A DNA stretch of 9,149 nt, taken from the NCBI GenBank assembly GCA_903905665.1, contig CAIVHJ010000073.1, forward strand, positions 1 to 9,149, in the 5' to 3' direction. Shown in pieces: positions 5,537 to 9,149 of this stretch. The position numbers were made by a program, and so were the translations under genes. Source of the stretch: an uncultured Phycisphaerales bacterium. Lineage in GTDB: Bacteria > Planctomycetota > Phycisphaerae > UBA1845 > CAIVHJ01. Below the pieces are notes generated by a model. That model did not search any database, was not told the origin of the DNA, and worked only from the letters and a program-made list of their open reading frames with translations. How positions within the stretch are numbered: the stretch's first letter is position 1; each line of letters starts with the position of its first letter.

Positions 5537-6340
5537 ATGAAATTCATCCATCCACATCGGGGTTTTACACTGCTTGAATTGTTGATCGTCGTCGCCATCA
5601 TTGGACTTTTGATGTCTTTGTTAGTCCCCGGCATCAGCGGGGCGAGAGAACAAGCGAAAACCGTCACTTGCAGCACCAATCTTCGCCAACTGTCACTCGC
5701 CAACCAATTTTACGCCGACGAAAATCACGAGCAACTGTGCCCGGCGGCGCCTCAATATCTGGCAAATCTACGTCGGTGGCATGGAACGCGAGACGATATT
5801 GATAAACCATTTGATCCACGCCGTGGTCCGCTCAGTCCATATTTGAGCGACGACGGGTTGATAAGAAAATGCCCGTCGTTTCAGGTGGATTTAGATTACT
5901 ACGCGGACAATCCCAATATCGCCTTTGAATTGAACACCGGCGGATATGGTTACAACAACGAATTCGTCGGCAGACAAATCATCAAGGATTTAGAGGATCA
6001 ATATCAATTGATCACCGATGAGATCGGTCAGTGGGCCCATCGAATTGGTCGTCCGGATGAGACCTTGATGTTTTCCGATTCCGCATTCGCTTCGGAAAAA
6101 TTGATCGAATACAGCTTTGCAGAACCGAGATTTTGGGCGCTTTACCCCGCCTATAGAATCGATCCAAGCATTCATTTTCGTCATCGGAAACAGTGCAATA
6201 TTGTCTGGTGCGATGGTCATCTCGATCGTCAGGAGCGATCGTTTTCGTGGTCGAGCGGATATTTTCCTCTAGGCCCCGCTTCGGTGAACATCGGCTGGTT
6301 TGGAGATGAAGATTCCAATCGTTTTTTCGATCTGGACTAA
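5537..6340 (+). CDS. type IV prepilin-like H-X9-DG protein
   Basis: A 267-residue pseudopilin-like protein. It has a short basic leader ending in Gly9, then FTLLELLIVVAIIGLLMSLL (10-29), a class III prepilin signal with Glu14 at position 5 of the mature protein. A PilD-type peptidase should cleave after Gly9 and methylate Phe10, and the hydrophobic helix would anchor it in the inner membrane or pack in a pseudopilus. The C-terminal region has His216, nine residues, then Asp226-Gly227, the processing-associated H-X9-DG motif common in planctomycetes and related phyla. The middle is an extracytoplasmic domain rich in Asp, Tyr and Asn with no recognised enzyme motif. GGAG at 5523-5526 is a moderate ribosome-binding site. 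Transcription must pass the B12 riboswitch terminator ending 16 bases upstream, implying cobalamin control. The actual function is unknown: a type II secretion-like component, surface fibre or envelope binding protein are all possible. Confidence 0.88.
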   Translation: MKFIHPHRGFTLLELLIVVAIIGLLMSLLVPGISGAREQAKTVTCSTNLRQLSLANQFYADENHEQLCPAAPQYLANLRRWHGTRDDIDKPFDPRRGPLSPYLSDDGLIRKCPSFQVDLDYYADNPNIAFELNTGGYGYNNEFVGRQIIKDLEDQYQLITDEIGQWAHRIGRPDETLMFSDSAFASEKLIEYSFAEPRFWALYPAYRIDPSIHFRHRKQCNIVWCDGHLDRQERSFSWSSGYFPLGPASVNIGWFGDEDSNRFFDLD

Positions 6341-6472
6341 ACCATTTTTGGTATTCCGCAACACCTCTTTTTCGATACGACTGGTAATTCTTTCGATCTC
6401 GGTGTACAAATATCCGATGAAATAGCGTACCTCTGTAATCCAGAAAGAATATTTGACGTTTGGAGGAGTACG

Positions 6473-7738
6473 ATGGCGATTTCCTGTGATATTACAAATC
6501 CGAATTTGGCCCCAGAAGGACTTCGGCGGATCGAATGGGCCGCTAACGACATGCCCGTTCTGAAACTCGTTTCCGACCGGTTCAAAAAGGAAAAACCGCT
6601 GGCGGGAATTCGGATGGGATGTTGTCTCCACGTTACGGCGGAAACCGCCAATCTCATGCGAACGCTCAAGGCCGCCGGAGCCGATGTCATGCTCTGCGCC
6701 TCAAATCCGCTCAGCACTCAGGACGACGTCACGGCAAGCCTGGTTAAAGATTTCGAGATTCCGGTCTTCGCGATCAAGGGCGAGAACGTGGAGACGTTCT
6801 ACAAACATCTCAACACCGTCGTCGATCATCGCCCCAACATCACCATGGACGACGGAGCCGATCTGGTCACGCTGCTCCACACCAAACGCAAAACCGAAGC
6901 CAAGAACATCCAGGCCAGCATGGAAGAAACCACCACCGGCGTCATCCGCCTTCGGGCGATGGACCGCGACGGCGCGCTGATGTTCCCGGTCATCGCCGTC
7001 AACGATGCCGACACCAAGCATCTGTTCGACAACCGATACGGAACGGGCCAATCTACGCTCGACGGCATCATTCGCGCGACGGATGTGCTGCTCGCCGGCA
7101 AACACGTGGTCGTAGCGGGTTACGGATGGTGCGGACGAGGGGTGGCGGATCGGGCACGCGGGATGGGCGCTTTGGTAACGGTGACTGAAATTAATTCGCT
7201 CAAAGCGCTCGAAGCCGCAATGGACGGATTCCGCGTATGCCCCATGAACGAAGCGGCTGCCTATGGAGACATTTTCGTCACGGTCACCGGCAACAAGCAT
7301 GTGATCCGCAAGGAACATTTCGAGCGGATGAAGGACGGCGCCATGGTCTGCAACAGCGGCCATTTCGACGTGGAGATCGACATTCCGGCACTGACCACAC
7401 TGACGGGCGGCAAAAAAGAAATCCGCCGCAACCACGTCGAGGAATTCCGGTTGCCCAGCGGTCATCGGATTTTCCTGTTGGCGCAGGGCCGGCTGGTGAA
7501 TCTTTCGGCTGCCGAAGGCCACCCCGCCAGCGTCATGGACATGAGTTTTGCCACCCAGGCACTCGCCACCGAATGGGCCGTCAAGAACGCCGCCACGCTC
7601 AAACCTCACGTGTATGACGTCGCTACCGAAATCGAAGACTGGGTCGCCAACCTGAAATTACAGTCGATGAAGATCAACATCGACACCCTCACCCCGGAAC
7701 AAAAGAAATATCTCACCTCCTACCAGGAAGGAACCTGA
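6473..7738 (+). CDS. ahcY: adenosylhomocysteinase (S-adenosylhomocysteine hydrolase), short form
   Basis: Cytosolic NAD-dependent enzyme that splits S-adenosylhomocysteine into adenosine and homocysteine, removing the product inhibitor of methyltransferases and feeding the methionine/SAM cycle. Landmarks by comparison with the human enzyme: CLHVT with His53, DDGAD with Asp127, EETTTG with Glu152, Lys182 and DN (Asp186-Asn187) before YGTGQS, and the NAD-binding GYGWCGRG (216-223). Further on come VTGNKHVI and NSGHFDVEID. At 421 residues it lacks the internal insert of many bacterial enzymes and ends in LTPEQKKYL rather than the KxDHYRY tail, as in the short archaeal/Thermotoga-like type. GGAGGAG (6462-6468) is a strong ribosome-binding site for the ATG. 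The 132-base gap after the prepilin gene shows no clear promoter, terminator or SAM/SAH riboswitch, so it may be a separate unit or receive read-through. Confidence 0.96.
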   Translation: MAISCDITNPNLAPEGLRRIEWAANDMPVLKLVSDRFKKEKPLAGIRMGCCLHVTAETANLMRTLKAAGADVMLCASNPLSTQDDVTASLVKDFEIPVFAIKGENVETFYKHLNTVVDHRPNITMDDGADLVTLLHTKRKTEAKNIQASMEETTTGVIRLRAMDRDGALMFPVIAVNDADTKHLFDNRYGTGQSTLDGIIRATDVLLAGKHVVVAGYGWCGRGVADRARGMGALVTVTEINSLKALEAAMDGFRVCPMNEAAAYGDIFVTVTGNKHVIRKEHFERMKDGAMVCNSGHFDVEIDIPALTTLTGGKKEIRRNHVEEFRLPSGHRIFLLAQGRLVNLSAAEGHPASVMDMSFATQALATEWAVKNAATLKPHVYDVATEIEDWVANLKLQSMKINIDTLTPEQKKYLTSYQEGT

Positions 7739-7745
7739 ACCGATT

Positions 7746-7802
7746 TCTCACCCAGATCATGCCGAGACGATCTGCGACGAGTGCCAACGCTCGCAGGTGA
7801 GA
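7746..7802. terminator. structured convergent 3' region, possible bidirectional terminator
   Basis: The gap between ahcY and the oppositely oriented helicase gene can fold as a three-way junction. The outer stem is TCTCACC (7746-7752) with GGTGAGA (7796-7802). One inner hairpin is CAGATC (7753-7758) with GATCTG (7769-7774). The second is CGAGTG (7778-7783) with CGCTCG (7788-7793), one G-T wobble and a CCAA loop. It fits the position of a shared 3' end for both genes but lacks a T-tract on either side. Confidence 0.4.
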
Positions 7803-7818
7803 TTCAAACCGGTCTATT

Positions 7819-9149
7819 TCAGATTTGGCATTCGTCGGGGTCGAGGGGTTGGAGTTTGGCGTATTCGAGGATCAGTGTTTTCTCGCCGTAACTGGGAAAC
7901 TTCACCACCGCACGGGTTTTGTCGCCTTCGGATTGTTTCGACAGCAAACGTCCTACCCCGAACATCGGGTGCCGAAGATACATGCCGACGTTCCAACTGC
8001 GGAAATCGCCTGCGGGGAGTTTTTGAAAACGCTCCCGTTCTTCGGAGTGATCCTTTTCCCGATTCAACCATTCCACGTCCTCATGGACCAGTTCCGTCAA
8101 AAACGGAGAAAGTGAAGTTCGCAAATTGATTCCCCGAACCATCCGCCATCGGGGGTAAGCGAGCGTGAGTCGTTTCATGGCCCGCGTCATTCCGACGAAA
8201 CACAATCGCCGCTCCTCCTCGAGTTCATCCTCCTCCTGATATCGTTCATGGGGCAGCACGCCGTCGGCGACTTCGATGATATAGACAATCGGAAACTCCA
8301 GACCTTTGGCGGCGTGGAGCGTCATCAGCGTGACCGCCCCGGCGCCGGATTGTACCGAGTCCACGTCACTGATCAGGCTGATCTGTTGCACCCAGTCCGC
8401 CAAAGTCGCTTCGGGATTCTTCACGCCGAAATCCGCCGCCGCAGAAATGAGTTCGTGGACGTTCTCCAGGGCGTCGTGCTCGGGCGAATCCTCTTTTGTC
8501 AAAAGCGATTCCAACCCGGATTGCCGAAAGACCGCCTCCACCAGCACTGAAATCGGACCGGTCAACAACGTCTTGAAGGATTCAATCAGGTTCACAAAGA
8601 CGTTGATCGAGGACGATACGGATTTCTTGATGTCGGAGATTTCTCCGGCGCGCCGGACCGCTTCATAGGCGGCGATTTGTTGACCGTGAGCGAACGTGAG
8701 AATCCGGTCAAGGGTGGTGGAGCCAATGCCACGCGGCGGAGTGATAATCGCTCGCGCCATCGCAATTTCATCCGCCGGATTGAGAATCAATCGCAAATAG
8801 GCCATCAGGTCTTTGATTTCCCGGCGATTGTAAAACGCCACACCCCGCGCCACCTGATACGGGAGTCCGGCTTTGATGAAGGCTTCTTCAACGATGCGGC
8901 TGGCGGCGTTAATTCGATAAAACACGGCGACATCGCTGAGCGATCCCCCCTGCTGCTGATGGGTGTGGATTTCTTCCGCGATTTGTTCGGCTTGCTCCTG
9001 CGAATTCTCGAATTCGACGATGCGAACCGGCACGCCGATCTCATTTTCGGTCCAAAGGGATTTGGGTTTGCGCTGTTGATTGTGCTCGATCAGTCGTCCC
9101 GCGGCGGAAAGGATGCGCCCCGTCGAACGATAATTTTGCTCCAGTCGAA
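7819..9149 (-). CDS. pcrA: UvrD/PcrA-type ATP-dependent DNA helicase, C-terminal part (5' end outside window)
   Basis: The last ~442 codons of a superfamily 1A 3'-5' DNA helicase used in repair and replication. The reading frame is open to the right edge, where LEQNYRST (motif IV) lies at about 9124-9147; a GTG at 9033 is internal and not the start. Following motifs: FYRINAASR, the GVAFYNRREIKD segment, PPRGIGSTTLDRI, motif V TLHAAKGLEFPIV (about 8285-8325), and motif VI EEERRLCFVGMTRA (about 8178-8220). A C-terminal Tudor-like domain follows, with GVGRLLS, a beta-rich stretch and LEYAKLQPL. In PcrA/UvrD this domain contacts RNA polymerase. The N-terminal Walker A half is missing because the window ends. 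It converges on ahcY with an 80-base gap. The choice between the names pcrA and uvrD cannot be settled from this fragment. Confidence 0.95.
   Translation of the reverse strand, partial: RLEQNYRSTGRILSAAGRLIEHNQQRKPKSLWTENEIGVPVRIVEFENSQEQAEQIAEEIHTHQQQGGSLSDVAVFYRINAASRIVEEAFIKAGLPYQVARGVAFYNRREIKDLMAYLRLILNPADEIAMARAIITPPRGIGSTTLDRILTFAHGQQIAAYEAVRRAGEISDIKKSVSSSINVFVNLIESFKTLLTGPISVLVEAVFRQSGLESLLTKEDSPEHDALENVHELISAAADFGVKNPEATLADWVQQISLISDVDSVQSGAGAVTLMTLHAAKGLEFPIVYIIEVADGVLPHERYQEEDELEEERRLCFVGMTRAMKRLTLAYPRWRMVRGINLRTSLSPFLTELVHEDVEWLNREKDHSEERERFQKLPAGDFRSWNVGMYLRHPMFGVGRLLSKQSEGDKTRAVVKFPSYGEKTLILEYAKLQPLDPDECQI

Noticed and set aside
5320..5577. A plus-strand open frame crossing the riboswitch aptamer and terminator
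   Set aside because: The region is explained by conserved RNA structure, and the frame ends out of phase inside the prepilin gene.
6341..6472. Possible SAM or SAH riboswitch before ahcY
   Set aside because: The conserved core of neither class was found. The gap contains only AT-rich sequence and the ahcY ribosome-binding site.
6701..7609. A 302-codon minus-strand open frame opposite ahcY
   Set aside because: It is a shadow of ahcY codon usage; no family motif or ribosome-binding context was seen, and the plus strand is unambiguous.

Overview
The window looks like a chromosomal segment of a planctomycete-type bacterium (Planctomycetota, or a close PVC relative). The evidence is a prepilin-like protein with a C-terminal H-X9-DG motif, a stand-alone Hanks-type kinase coupled to an atypical PPP-like phosphatase, moderate GC content, several GTG/TTG-type start ambiguities, and small transcription units separated by AT-richer gaps. 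This assignment is inferred from gene families only. No rRNA or tRNA gene, CRISPR array or insertion sequence was seen.

Layout, left to right. (1) 90-2232, plus strand: a tightly coupled operon of ribulose-phosphate 3-epimerase (rpe), a histidine-phosphatase-fold protein that has lost its catalytic residues, and the acetyl-CoA carboxylase beta subunit (accD). The genes overlap as ATGA and TGATG. (2) 2406-2864: a small exported protein of unknown function, followed by a 350-base gap with a possible terminator and a good sigma70-type promoter. (3) 3214-4960: a Ser/Thr protein kinase and a PPP-like metallophosphoesterase overlapping by 20 bases, probably a reversible phosphorylation module. (4) 5230-5520: a complete cobalamin (B12) riboswitch with an L5-L13-type kissing-loop possibility and an intrinsic terminator. 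It lies directly before (5) 5537-6340, a type IV prepilin-like H-X9-DG protein. (6) 6473-7738: a short-form S-adenosylhomocysteine hydrolase (ahcY). (7) 7819-9149, minus strand: the C-terminal part of a UvrD/PcrA helicase that runs off the right edge. It converges on ahcY, and the 80-base gap between them can fold as a three-way junction.

The most interesting feature is the B12 riboswitch placed to control a pseudopilin rather than a recognised B12 gene. The next gene, ahcY, belongs to the methionine/SAM cycle, where B12-dependent methionine synthase acts in many bacteria. The pseudophosphatase inside the rpe-accD operon and the kinase-phosphatase pair also merit a second look.
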